Positions 11,815-21,100 of a stretch of 64,000 bases of DNA are shown here, one piece after another (positions within the stretch are counted from its first letter, which is position 1; the number at the start of each line of letters is the position of its first letter). A program made the translations under genes and the position numbers. The stretch lies in the NCBI RefSeq assembly GCF_947179515.1, contig NC_067491.1, positions 6,732,027 through 6,796,026 on the forward strand, written 5' to 3'. This stretch comes from Apodemus sylvaticus (Eukaryota; Chordata; Mammalia; Rodentia; Muridae). The notes below the pieces were generated by a model that saw only the letters and a list, made by a program, of their open reading frames with translations, did not search any database and had not been told where the DNA came from.

Positions 11815-11930
11815 GTCACAGAGTCCTGGCTGTGAATCCCGGTTTTATTAGCTACATGCTACTGAGCTGCACAGTTAGGGCCCCTCTAGCCTCGGTGTCC
11901 TCAGCTACTTGGGACAAGAGGATCAGAGAA
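11815..11930 (+). mobile_element. MIR SINE relic
   Basis: CCTGGCTGTGAATCCCGG, TTTTATTAGCTACATG, CAGTTAGGGCCCCTCTAGCCTC and GTGTCCTCAG follow the MIR core in order (gggttcgaatcccggctct ... cttactagctgtg ... cctcagtttcctc). Ancient and inert. Confidence 0.65.
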
Positions 11931-12288
11931 GTGCACTCAGTAGCAGGGTGTAGGAGTTAATGGATGCTCACCACTGGGATGGCAGGTCAACATTTCGGAA
12001 AAGAACTAATTGGCCCCAGGTCACCTTAGAATTTAAAAGGAAAATTATGTCTACTTTATGGTTCTATTTTAGTTTACTCCGTGGCTGTATTTTAGGGGTG
12101 CGTTTCACTGATTTCAGTAGCAGGTGTCCATACAGAGGCGTAGCTGCATCTGTTGTATATATGAATTTATATTTTCCAAGGACTCCCCATCTTTTGACTT
12201 GGCAGGGGGATGTCTGCAAACACTGGAACACCACTGTATGCCACAAGGGAAATGGAGATGAGTCCCTTCCTCTTCTCTCAAGGGAAAC

Positions 12289-12423
12289 GAAGAAGAAGAA
12301 GAAGAAGAAGAAGAAGAAGAAGAAGAAGAAGAAGAAGAAGAGGAGGAGGAGGAGGAGGAGGAGGAGGAGGAGGAGGAGGAGGAGGAGGAGGAGGAGGAGG
12401 AGGAGGAGAGGAGGAGAAGAAGA
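12289..12423. repeat. Composite (GAA)n-(GAG)n polypurine tract
   Basis: About 17 GAA units (12289-12340) are followed by about 23 GAG/GGA units (12341-12409) and a short mixed end. All purine on the plus strand. GAA/TTC and GGA/TCC tracts can form triplex (H-DNA). The long lysine/arginine frame through it (11960-12514) is a repeat artefact. Confidence 0.97.
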
Positions 12424-12499
12424 ATTAGAGAATGCCACAGACTGGTCCCAGCCGGGAACTAAATCCGAGGGGCAACTCTGGATATCAGGAGAGGAAACA

Positions 12500-12599
12500 G
12501 GTCTGGTGGGGTGACAGACACAACCACACACAGAAGCAGTTTGAATCTGAATGTATTTTCCTAGTCCAGTCAAGTTAACATCTCAAATTAAGCATCACA
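12500..12599 (-). mobile_element. LTR 5' fragment, MLT1-like
   Basis: On the minus strand, starting at 12599, the sequence begins TGTGATGCTTAATTT, then TGTTAACTTGACTGGACTAGG and later GTTGTGTCTGT, which is the opening of MLT1-type MaLR LTRs. It ends near the GAA/GAG tract. It abuts the 3' side of the pseudogene fragment, so it may have interrupted or truncated it. Confidence 0.45.
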
Positions 12600-12850
12600 T
12601 TCATCTGTTAAAGCTTCTGTTTTCTCGGGCAGTACAGGGTGTTTACCCATAGTCTGGCCTTAGTCCGGTTGGTCAACTGATGCATGTGGTTAAACTGCTT
12701 CTTCATTTTGGCTCTGCTGTCGTGCTAGCCCAGGAGCTGGGGAAGAATGGCTCCCGGGCCTAGCTTCCTGGTGAAGATGGCGGCATTGCAGAGCTTGGGA
12801 AGTTGCCTGGCTCGCGCTAAACCGCTGCAGCCCTTAGGCCCAGCCCAGTG
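12600..12850 (-). pseudogene. Fragment resembling the 5' end of an Arhgap17/Arhgap44 (RICH-type BAR-RhoGAP) mRNA
   Basis: On the minus strand an ATG at 12706-12704 opens a frame starting MKKQFN, followed by M, QL, N and T at the spacing of the RICH-family N-terminus (BAR domain start). It then meets a foreign-looking stretch and a stop at 12610-12608, 32 codons in. After the foreign stretch, GAGAAAACAGAAG then TTTAA again fits the parent mRNA, so the copy has a scrambled internal segment. Upstream of the ATG (12707-12850) lies G/C-rich DNA with CGCG and GCCGCCATCTTC (a YY1-type element), as in a 5' UTR. No intron is visible. This suggests a truncated processed pseudogene. Parent assignment is from memory of the protein start and could be wrong. 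Confidence 0.5.

Positions 12851-12883
<33 letters not shown>
12851..12883. repeat. (AACT)n microsatellite
   Basis: About eight AACT units lie directly at the outer (5') side of the pseudogene-like fragment. Confidence 0.95.
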
Positions 12884-12884
<1 letters not shown>

Positions 12885-13073
12885 CCAGAGTGTCTCTCTG
12901 AGAACAGAGTATCTACTGTCTCCAGAATCACATCTTGATAAACTAAAAATGTTATTTTGCCCAAGACTCCCTAGTGGGGTCTGCAAAACAAAAACATAGT
13001 TTCTTACAGGCTTCCATTGCTATCCAGGTGAGCCTGGGTAGCTTGTCTGCATAACAAGTAAACTCTGGAGTTA

Positions 13074-13259
13074 AAGGAGGAGGGGGAGAAGAAGGAGGAG
13101 GAAGAGGAAAAGGAGGAGGAGGAGGAGGAGGAGGAGGAGGAGGAGGAGGAGGAGGAGGAGGAGGAGAAGAAGAAGAAGAAGAAGAAGAAGAAGAAGAAGA
13201 AGAAGAAGAAGAAGAAGAAGAAGAAGAAGAAGAAGAAGAAGAAGAAGAAGAAGAAGAAG
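13074..13259. repeat. Composite (GGA)n-(GAA)n polypurine tract
   Basis: An interrupted GGA region (13074-13164) is followed by about 31 uninterrupted GAA units (13165-13259). Purine is on the same strand as in the 12289-12423 tract, but the block order is reversed. The serine, proline or phenylalanine runs encoded on the minus strand are artefacts. Confidence 0.97.
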
Positions 13260-15965
13260 CCGACGATGACGCAGAAGACATTGTCATCTATGCATGACTT
13301 TCCTTCCGTGGTACCGAGCCTTTCGGCTGCTCTGCAACGCTGTGTGTCATGTTCTGTTAACTCTGTCCTTGGAGATGATGCATGCTGTTCTGCATTGTTT
13401 TGTGTTAGAGGCTCAGGCCAAGCCCACTGTTCTCCGTACTTGCACACCTATATACAAGCAGTAAGCTCATTCTATTGAAGGGGCTGCTTTTCATCCCATG
13501 TCATGTAATCGAAGCACCCTTAATACTAGTACTAAAGCTACGGCTCTGCCTTATGTCTTGTAGGCATCCTGAATTTCTGTTTTCTTTAAGCTCCAGACTA
13601 ATCTGTTAATGTTTGTTGAGATATCGCGCACACCAGTTTATCGATACTTGGAAGAGTTAATTTCCCTAGCAATCAGTCTCAGCAGGGATCATTTCACATG
13701 GGCACAGAGGAGGCGAAGACACCGCTTGTCTGGCATATGTAATGTGGAAGTATTTTGAAATGAAGCCCTGTTTTCCCACTCATCCACCCGACTGCGACTG
13801 CGGCTGCCGCCTGGAACCTCCCGAACCACATACCTCGCCCATCTTAATAAGCGCATTATAAAATGGCACCGGGTCTCTTCTTCCCCGAGTCAAGGGACGC
13901 CCAGGGAATTAGAAACATCAAAAGCAGAAAAAGTTAAGTAGCTCCAACAGGTACAGATCTAAGACAAAGAAGTACATCTAGCCTCAGAATCTCAGATCAA
14001 ATACGCCCGCCTCTTTCTCGCGCCCTTGGGGTCGGACCTCTGATAAATAATTCACAGGCTGCAGTGCAAAGTAGTTTGCATACTGACAAGATTAAAAAGA
14101 ATGCTTTGTCTGGGTTAAATTTACAATCTGAAACATTCCTTTAAAATGTCAAGAAGGTAATTAATTTAAGAAGGTTTGCCAAGCAGAGTCTCTGACCCTG
14201 TCAGAAACATCTCCTTCCCGGAGGGCGGAAGTGGGTGTTGCGCCTCTTCCCCCCCACCCCCCAAGTTTGATATTCTTCCCATTTTAAGGTCTTTCTTCTT
14301 TTTCCTAATATGCTTTTTGTGGGTCTTGTCATTTAAGCCTCCCCTCTCCCCACAATTCACCTATTATTCTTTCCTGATTTTTTTTCTTTTTCTTTTTTTT
14401 TGGGGGGGGGGGGGTTAGTGTTATCTAGCGACATCAGCAAATGAGCCCTGCCCGAGGGACCCGAGTGCCAGTCAGACCTTTTGACACAAGCAGGAGAAGA
14501 GCATTTTCACAGAGATGGCTCTTCCCTGCCTGAACATCGAGCCTTTTGAGTATCAGCAGGGAATGCATAAATTTAACAGCATGAAAACCCCGCTTTTGGC
14601 ATAGCAAAACATCCCTGCCCACGTGTGCTTGCCGGCCTGCGTTCCTATAAGGAACGCCTACAGCAGCCAGTGCAGTTTGATCAGCAGCCTATGGGCCAAG
14701 TGTGTGGGTGTGAGACTTTATTAATGATTGTGTCCCCTTCACCAGTCCCCGGAGACTCCGAGGAAGAGATTAAACAACACGCTTCTCTTTGAAAACCCAA
14801 TCCCGAACTCATGGACACCCACACGTATCCACGGGGCAGACACTGGTGTTAACTGATGCACTAGAAGTGCCTTCTGCACCCTCCTAAAGTTACGGTTAGT
14901 GCACACTGCAAAGTTAAATAAATGCAGTTTCCTTGACGCTAATCGGGAATAAATAATGTCTTCTCTAATTTACCTCAGGGAACAGAGGTCAGCCGAATTG
15001 TGTCACAGTGCTGAATGAGTAGGAAAGTAGTTCAAAAAATATGAAATTCTAAGTAAGAATCTCATGGTTTTAATGTAATTCTGAGTCAGACACGCACCGG
15101 ATAGAGATGGTATCGGATGCTCGCCTGTCCTCCCCAGTTACCGGCTCTTGACATGTGAACCGTGTTCCTACCACCCACGCTCGGTTTCCTTCTACAGCCC
15201 GTGTTGTCACTGTGGGGTCAGGACAGGCCGCATCCTTCTACAGCTGCGTCCTCAGAGGCGTCAGGAAGACAGCCACTGGACAAATCAGTTTGCAAATGGC
15301 TCACGTGTCCCTGGATGCCTTGGGAAAGGAGGCATCTCATTAAAGTGTGTGTCGGGTTTATCCTTCACTGAGTCTCTATAGTCCGAGGCCGACAGTCTGC
15401 ATATTAGTCTCCAGTGCTCCACTTAAATTATTCATTATCTACTTTAAAATATTTTAATTGGCGAGTGACTGAGCAGATTTTGTGGTGACATTTTCCTGCA
15501 TACTTGGGTCTGGTTGCGCCTGGCCTCCCGCGTTCCTTCCGCTGGCCACATTCAACCCTCACTCCTTACATTTCCTGTTACTGGCCACACGCTCTTTCCT
15601 TCGAAACTGTCCCCTCTCAGACTCCATGCTCCAGGTCCGTGGCCTAGACCCACACCTACTCTCACACAAAAGCGCATATTTAAAAATTAGAAGCCAGGAT
15701 TCACATCTGAGGGAGAACATGTGATATTTGTCTTTATGAGTCTGGGATACCTCACTCTGGATAATGAAATGACCTCTGGGACCATCGATTTTCTTGCAGA
15801 TTTCACAGTTTCGAGATATTTTGTAAAGCTAAGTTGGACCGTTTATATTTTGTCTTGAGTTCTTTTGGAAAGCTGTGGCATTATAAAGTAAAAACAAGAA
15901 GAGATATTGAATGAGGAACTATTTCGTTTTAAGTAACGTAACTTATAGCTAAGTAACACAATTTA
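13260..15965. other. Unique, partly CpG-containing non-coding sequence
   Basis: About 2.7 kb with no recognised repeat or gene. 13788-14040 has scattered CpGs in an otherwise AT-rich area (CGACTGCGACTGCGGC, TCTCGCGCCC). 14402-14414 is a G13 run after a T run. 14639-14657 is a perfect 8-bp inverted repeat with a 3-base loop (GCGTTCCT/AGGAACGC). An E-box CACGTG lies at about 14620. 15390-15480 holds ATTA/TAAT-rich homeodomain-like motifs. Conserved regulatory DNA is plausible but unproven. Confidence 0.4.
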
Positions 15966-16141
15966 AGGGTGGCTGGAGCTCAGTTGGTAGAATGTTTATA
16001 CAGCTTGCAAGAAACTCTGGGTTTGATCCCAGCCAATCATTGCATGCAGGAAGTGGAGGAGGAAGCATAAGAAGTTCAAGATCTCGGCTATAAACAAGTT
16101 CAAGGTCAGACTGGCTACAAGAGACTCTGTCTTAAAAACAG
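15966..16141 (+). mobile_element. B4-type SINE (ID/tRNA-like part fused to B1-like part)
   Basis: The left part has GGCTGGAGCTCAGTTGGTAGA and GGGTTTGATCCCAGC, the tRNA-derived A and B box region of ID/B4 elements. The right part has AAGTTCAAGGTCAGACTGGCTAC and GAGACTCTGTCTTAAAAA, the B1-like end. Diverged and non-coding. Confidence 0.8.
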
Positions 16142-16192
16142 GCATCTTAAGCTTAAGAAAAATCCATACTTCTCATTACCAGTGCATTACTT

Positions 16193-16500
16193 TTGCATGT
16201 GTATGTATTGTGTGTGTATGTGTGTGTGTTGAATGTGTGTTTGTGTATTGTGCATGCTTGTGTATTGTCTGTGTATTGTTTATGTGTGTATTGTGTGTGC
16301 TTGTGTATTGTTGGTGTGTACTGTTTGTATTTGTGCATTGTCCGTGTGAGTGTATTCTGTTTGTGTATTGTCTGTGTCTGTAATGTCTGCGTGTGTATTG
16401 TGTGTGTGAGTGTATTGTAATGGGTGTGGCCTTGTGGTAGGTGTGGCCTTGTTGGTGTGGGTATGGCTTTGTAGTGGGTGTGGTCGTGTGGAGGTTCTAT
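16193..16500. repeat. TG-rich minisatellite passing into a GGTGTGGCC tract
   Basis: 16193-16420 is built from variants of TGTGTATTGTGTGTG units. From 16421 the unit shifts to GTGTGGCCTTGT-like repeats to about 16490. The related GGTGTGGCC word is also found in nearby ORR1-like LTRs. Confidence 0.85.
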
Positions 16501-16551
16501 GAGGACATTGATTGCCTTGTTTTCTCCCTCTCTACCTTTTTCTCTTAGATG

Positions 16552-16676
16552 AAGTCTCTCATTGAACATGACGCTGGCATTTTGGCTAGGCTGGCCGAAC
16601 AGGAAGCTCCTGAGATCTGCCTGTTTCTAATCCCAGTTACAGGCAAGTGCAGCAGGGCCCAAACTTTTTTACCCGG
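16552..16676 (-). mobile_element. Old SINE (B4A/RSINE1-like), left piece
   Basis: GTCTCTCATTGAAC, TTTTGGCTAGGCTGG and GTTACAGGCAAGTGCAG follow the reverse complement of a rodent B4/RSINE-type SINE. It breaks off at 16676, where an LTR was inserted. The other half is at 17131-17213. Confidence 0.6.
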
Positions 16677-17130
16677 TGTTTTAGTCAGTGTTCTATTGCT
16701 GTGAAGAGAGACCCTTGACCACATCAGCTGTTACAAACGAAAGCATTAAACTGGGGATTGCTCACAGTTTCAGAGGCTTAGTCCATTGTCGTCATGGCTG
16801 GGAGCATGGTGACACTCAGACACACTGCTGGAGCAGGAGCTGAGAGTTCTACATCTGGATCTGCATGTAGCTGAAAGAGAGTGACACTGGGCCTGGCTTG
16901 AGCATTTGAAACCGCAGAGCCCATCCCCAGTGACACACTTCCTTCAACAAGGCCACACCCACTCTGACAAGGCCACACCCACTCCAAGGCCACACCCACT
17001 CCAAGGCCACACCCACTCCAACAAGACCACACCTCCTAATCCTTGTCAAGTAGTGCAACTCCCTAATGACCAAACATCCAAATCTATGAGCTTATGGGGG
17101 GATGGGGGAACATTCCTGTTCTAACTACCA
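16677..17130 (-). mobile_element. MaLR solo LTR (ORR1-like) inserted into a SINE
   Basis: It begins TGTTTTAGTCAGTG (reverse complement of the MaLR end) and ends TTCTAACTACCA. In between are CTATTGCTGTGAAGAGA, TGAGAGTTCTACATC and CAGTGACACACTTCC, the usual ORR1-type landmarks in reverse. The copy is longer than its relatives here because of an internal CCACACCCACTCC expansion. The insertion separates two halves of one SINE, so it is younger than that SINE. Confidence 0.75.
16949..17036. repeat. GGCCACACCC tandem expansion inside the LTR
   Basis: Four close copies of AAGGCCACACCCACTC and one diverged copy (AAGACCACACCTCC) follow one another, with spacings of about 16 to 25 bp. Other LTR copies in this window have one or two. 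Each copy contains a CACCC box, a KLF/Sp-type site. Confidence 0.9.
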
Positions 17131-17213
17131 GGCATGGGCCTTGGGGGAATTCAACTCAGGTTCTCATGCTTGAGCTGAAAGCATTCTTACCAGTGACCCA
17201 CCCTCTAGCCCTT
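17131..17213 (-). mobile_element. Old SINE (B4A/RSINE1-like), right piece
   Basis: CATGGGCCTTGGGGGAATTCAA, AGGTTCTCATGCTTGAG and ACCAGTGACCCACCCTCTAGCCC match the tRNA-like end of the SINE in reverse, continuing the piece that breaks at 16676. Confidence 0.6.
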
Positions 17214-17299
17214 GAAACCAACTTTTAGTTTCCTTTGACATTATCTCTATCTTGGCTGTACCTTTCCTAGGTCTTTGTTGTTGGGTTTCTTAGTGACAA

Positions 17300-17925
17300 T
17301 GAAAGAATAGGAAATACAGCCTAACTCCAGCCTTCTAAGGAGCCCCAAACACTTCACATTCCAGAGCCCGCTCTTTGTGCTCTTTGTTAGAAACTAGGTA
17401 AAAGCTCACATTCCAGAGCCTGCCCTTTGTTTAGAATTAGCAAAAAGGCCTTGAATAGGTGATCCTGGCCCCATAACTTTGTAACAGGAAATGAACTAAG
17501 CTTAACTTGCTTCTGTAAACTGCTTACGCCATTACCCTTATCCAGGAGTTCACGCAGCTATAGACATTCAAGAAAATAGGAAACTAATTGGTCCACTGAG
17601 CGTGGGCTCCGATAATTTAAACTGATTGGCCTAAACGCTATAGAGTGGTACAAATCGATTGGCTAGCATTTCGCGGGCTCTCCATGCTAAGAAATGATTG
17701 GTTTGTGATTCGCGGGCTTTGTTGTAAACTTATAAAAGCTGTCGCAGTTCGGCACTCGGGGTCCACAGTCCTCTAGCCCTGCATGGTGTATGGCTGTGGA
17801 ACCCAGAATTCTGGAATAAAGAAATCCTCATGTTATTGCATCGAGACCGTTTCTCGCGAGTGATTTGGGTGTTGCCTTCCGAGGTGTGGGGTGCTGGGGC
17901 GCCCTTGGTTTTGGGGGGTCTTACA
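17300..17925 (+). mobile_element. ERV1 (gammaretrovirus-like) solo LTR with 4-bp target duplication
   Basis: The element starts TGAAAG and ends GGGGGTCTTACA, a gammaretroviral-style R-U5 end. It is flanked on both sides by ACAA (17296-17299 and 17926-17929), a 4-bp duplication as expected for ERV1. It contains a TATA box at 17731, a polyadenylation signal AATAAA at 17815-17820, four ATTGG (inverted CCAAT) motifs and a U3 direct repeat of about 50 bp starting near 17351 and 17405 (CACATTCCAGAGCC). No internal viral genes are next to it, so it is a recombined solo LTR. Subfamily not identified. Confidence 0.85.
17587..17740 (+). promoter_or_regulatory. LTR core promoter: four inverted CCAAT boxes and a TATA box
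   Basis: ATTGG occurs at 17587, 17625, 17658 and 17697, spaced 38, 33 and 39 bp, then TATAAAAG at 17731. TTCGCGGGCT is repeated at about 17670 and 17710. CCAAT arrays of this kind usually bind NF-Y. The promoter would drive plus-strand transcription towards 17760 onward. Confidence 0.65.
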
Positions 17926-17929
17926 ACAA

Positions 17930-18580
17930 AATTGTGGTTTTGGGTTAAATTCTTGGATCCTACATATCATTTACATTCTCTGGGTTCTGAGGATTTTTTT
18001 ATCTCTCTTAATTTCATTTTAGCTGACATATTTCTTCTTGGTGGGGCATTTATGTATATAATAGCAATACGTGTGTCTAGAGGACATGTCAATGCTTCAA
18101 AGTACGGTGTCCTTGAGCACAGTCCTGACAGACAGCTGCATGCCTTCACATTCTTGACAGGCTCTAGAATCTTGAAAATTCTAGTTAAGTAACTAGGATG
18201 AATTTGTTTCTATAGGTATGGCCTAAATCAATAATAGTTTGAGTTAGTGAAGGTTGGGTGTAAATCCAGACCTCATGAAGCTTAAGGTTTACAAATGTTA
18301 GAGGTCCCTTCTAATGAAATTTAGACATGTAGGTAAAAATTAACACAACACTGCATCAAGTTATATAAGTTTGAAAAGGTTAACAAATACCACAAAAAAA
18401 ATAAAAATCTTAAAAAGTCACATTTTATTAGGTGATTGGTATACTAAAATAGTTTTGTCTTCACATGTTTCAGGAAGTGTACACTCTTTGACCTCATCTT
18501 TCAATACACAGTGTTTTTTGTGGTTATCAAGAGAGAGATAGAAAGGCAATTTGATCTTCTCTTTGATAAGTGTGCTCGTT
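17930..18580. other. Unique sequence, nothing recognised
   Basis: AT-rich non-coding DNA between two LTR elements, with no reading frame of interest. Confidence 0.4.
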
Positions 18581-18873
18581 TCATTTCTGTTGTTGAGATA
18601 AAATACTGTGACAAAATTACCTCAATGGAGGGGGACTTATTTCACCTTACAATTACAGTCTGCCATTGTAGGGAAGTCAAGGAAGGAACTTCATACCGCT
18701 GGTCGTATCATAGAGATAGTCGACAGCAGAGAGAAATAAATGCATACTTGCTTAGGTGTGTGCTGTCTTGTGATCAGCTTGGTATCTCCACTCTTATACA
18801 GTCCATGGGTTGATGCGGTCTTCCCACATGAGGTAATTAAGACAATCTCTCGAAGGTGTGTTAGGTCAACCCC
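18581..18873 (-). mobile_element. MaLR-like LTR fragment
   Basis: Reverse-orientation landmarks in order: TTGTTGAGATAAAATACTGTG, GGGGACTTATTTC, AATTACAGTC, GGAAGTCAAGGAAGGAACT, GAGGTAATTAAGACAATC. These match the family whose LTRs at 38606-39745 read in the other direction. It is old and its outer end is decayed. Confidence 0.6.
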
Positions 18874-19533
18874 ATATAGGCAGTTCCCCCCTGAGATTCT
18901 CTTCCCTGGGTGACTCTTCTTGGCTTACCGGGGTAATACTTGAAATTAATCACAGCATGTTTCATCAAAAAGATTTACGTCAATACGCAGAAGTGGCGAG
19001 GCAGGTGGCTTCGCACACAGATGTTTCATTGCTGGCAGAATAACCAAAAATATGTGTTACATGAATTCTTAGAGATCACAGTTTGTTTAGCACTCACTGG
19101 AAAAGAACAAACACTGTGTTTATAGTTACATGCACTAAATTATCCATAACAAGAGAAGAGAACTTACATTTTGATTAGCCATCCATGAGAGACAAGTTCT
19201 TTGCTTATAATTGGACAAAAACTGGAGGAATTTTCCTAAAACCAGCTTACAACACATTTAAATTTTCTTTTCCAATGAAAGTTGAAATACTCCACTAGTC
19301 TAAATAAAGGTACTGGGAGGTCTGTGTTGGGCCCCATACGTTTCAAGATGAGCTTTTTATTTTTCTCTTTTGTAATCCGCACCTGTTATCATTTGACTTA
19401 TTGTTCTCTTTCATATCCAAGTCAGCTGTGGCCAGTTCAGTCTTACACACACCTCATCACCCTGATCTTGACTTTTTTACCTCTTCTTGTCTGTTTAAGA
19501 ATGCTTACGATGGCTTTATAAGCGCCTTATAAT
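18874..19533. other. Unique sequence, nothing recognised
   Basis: No gene or repeat is recognised in this non-coding stretch. Confidence 0.4.
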
Positions 19534-19861
19534 CGTGGTGGTTTATATTTGTTTGGCCCAGGAGTGGCAACATTTGGAGTAGGTGTGGCCTTATTGGAGG
19601 AAGGATGTCACTGTGCTTGTGGGCTTTAAGACCCTTATCTTACCTGTCTAGTAGCCATTCTTTTCCTGTTTGTCTTAGGAACAAGAGGTGGAACTCTTAG
19701 TGCTTCCTGCACCATGCCTGCCTGGACGCTGTCATGTTCCTGCCTTGAAGATAATGGACTGAATCTCTGAACCTGTAAGCCAGCTCCAATTAACTGTTGT
19801 CCTTAGAAGAGTTGCCTTGGTCATGGTGCCTATTCATAGCAATAAAACCCCAACTGAGACA
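19534..19861 (+). mobile_element. MaLR solo LTR (ORR1-like)
   Basis: It carries CGTGGTGGTTTATATTTG, GGAGTAGGTGTGGCC, CACCATGCCTGCCTGG, ATAATGGACTGAA, CCAATTAACTGTTGTCC and the CTGAGACA end. Flanks are ATAAT on the left and GTAAT on the right, a 4 of 5 match to the 5-bp duplication expected for ERVL-MaLR elements. No internal region is attached. Confidence 0.8.
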
Positions 19862-20887
19862 GTAATCATTGAAAGTCTCTACTCCTCAAGGTAGATGTTC
19901 AGAAACCTGTGTTTTATCTTCTGCTGGCATCATGCAGTGTGTTATTCATGTGTTTTAGATATTTAAAATATAGATCCCTTTGAAGAGCCAATATTTTGCT
20001 TTTTACAACATTTGGCACTTCCTTCATGACAGACTGACTTACTGAACACCAAAAGAAGCCATTCTGAGAGGGAAGAGGTGGTACCAAGAATCAAATTGTC
20101 TTGAGATCAAGGATGAAGATGGAGAAATAAGCGGTGAACTCCAAAGCCAGGAGGGTACTGGTGGTCTTTGAAGATACATCTCTGCAGCTGTTGCTTTGAA
20201 AAAAAAATCAAGCTGGGCTAAGGAGAATTAAGGAAGGGAGTTTCTGCTGTGTTTTGAAACAGGCACAAAGAGAACTCTAGAATAGCTTTAGGAAGATAAA
20301 AAAAATCCCTACAAGTATTTCTTATTTATTACTACCATCACCACCACCACCACCATCATTGTTATTAAAGAGAGAATGGTCAGTTCAGGGTAAAGGAGAC
20401 AATATATAGAAACATGAAAACACAGAAAAGGGCTATGTGGTAGATCAATACCTTTGATAGAAAAACGGGATCATAACTACTAACAAAAGGCAAAATGAAG
20501 CATTAGAGGCCTTCCTGGGAACTGGAAAGGAGAGGGGCTTAGAAAGGGGTCAAGCAGAACGGGAAGGAGCACATGCTAGTTGGAGGACCCTAATTTTACA
20601 TTAATTGTTCCCCCCAGCACCTAAAGGTTAGATCCTAGAGGTCCAGAGGGGATGTCTGTCACGTGACCAGGATCACGCAGGACAGGATGGCAGTGAGCCA
20701 GCATGCTTATAAAGTGAGCCCAGCATATCCGCAGCATTCAGTGAATTCAGGCGCAGCGCGAGATGCTCAGCTCACTCTGAGGTGATCAGAGGCAGCAGAG
20801 AGTGTGTGTACAGGCAGGGAAAGACAAAACTGTGTGGCTCAAAGAGGTGTCTTTCCTATTGCACCTGTGCCGGAAAGGACTGCCTCA
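19862..20887. other. Unique sequence with a short CAC repeat
   Basis: Non-coding DNA. 20338-20358 is a short (CAC)n/(CAT)n tract. 20695-20790 includes GCTTATAAAGTGAGCC and a few CpGs, but there is no supporting gene structure. Confidence 0.4.
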
Positions 20888-21100
20888 TGGTAGCTGAGAG
20901 TTCTACATCTGGATTCACAGGCATCAGGAGGAGAGAGACTCTGGGCTTGGCTTTGGAAACCTCAGAGCCCACCACCCTCCTCCCACCCCCAGTGACAGAC
21001 TTCCTCCAACAAGGCCATGCTTTCTAATTCTTTTCAAATAGTGCCACTCCCTGATAACAAGTGTTCAGATCCATGATGGGGGGGGGGGATCTCATCCAAC
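20888..21100 (-). mobile_element. MaLR LTR fragment (ORR1-like)
   Basis: CTGAGAGTTCTACATCTGG, CCTCAGAGCCCACC, CAGTGACAGACTTCCTCCAAC and ATAGTGCCACTCCCT are reverse ORR1-type LTR landmarks in the right order. Only the 5' part of the LTR is kept. Confidence 0.65.

Noticed and set aside
11960..12514. Plus-strand frame of 184 codons with lysine/arginine runs, and its minus-strand partner
   Set aside because: The core is the GAA/GAG repeat. The ends show no domain and no splice or promoter context.
12777..12851. Plus-strand 24-codon frame starting in a GAAGATGGCGGC context, resembling a mitochondrial targeting peptide
   Set aside because: The opposite strand reads better as the 5' UTR of the RICH-type pseudogene, and the ATGGCGGC is then the reverse of its YY1 element.
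12952..13447. Minus-strand frames with long serine, proline and phenylalanine runs
   Set aside because: They are three-frame readings of the GGA/GAA tract.
15968..16040. tRNA-like A and B boxes
   Set aside because: They belong to the tRNA-derived part of a B4-type SINE, not a tRNA gene; no cloverleaf or anticodon arm is preserved.
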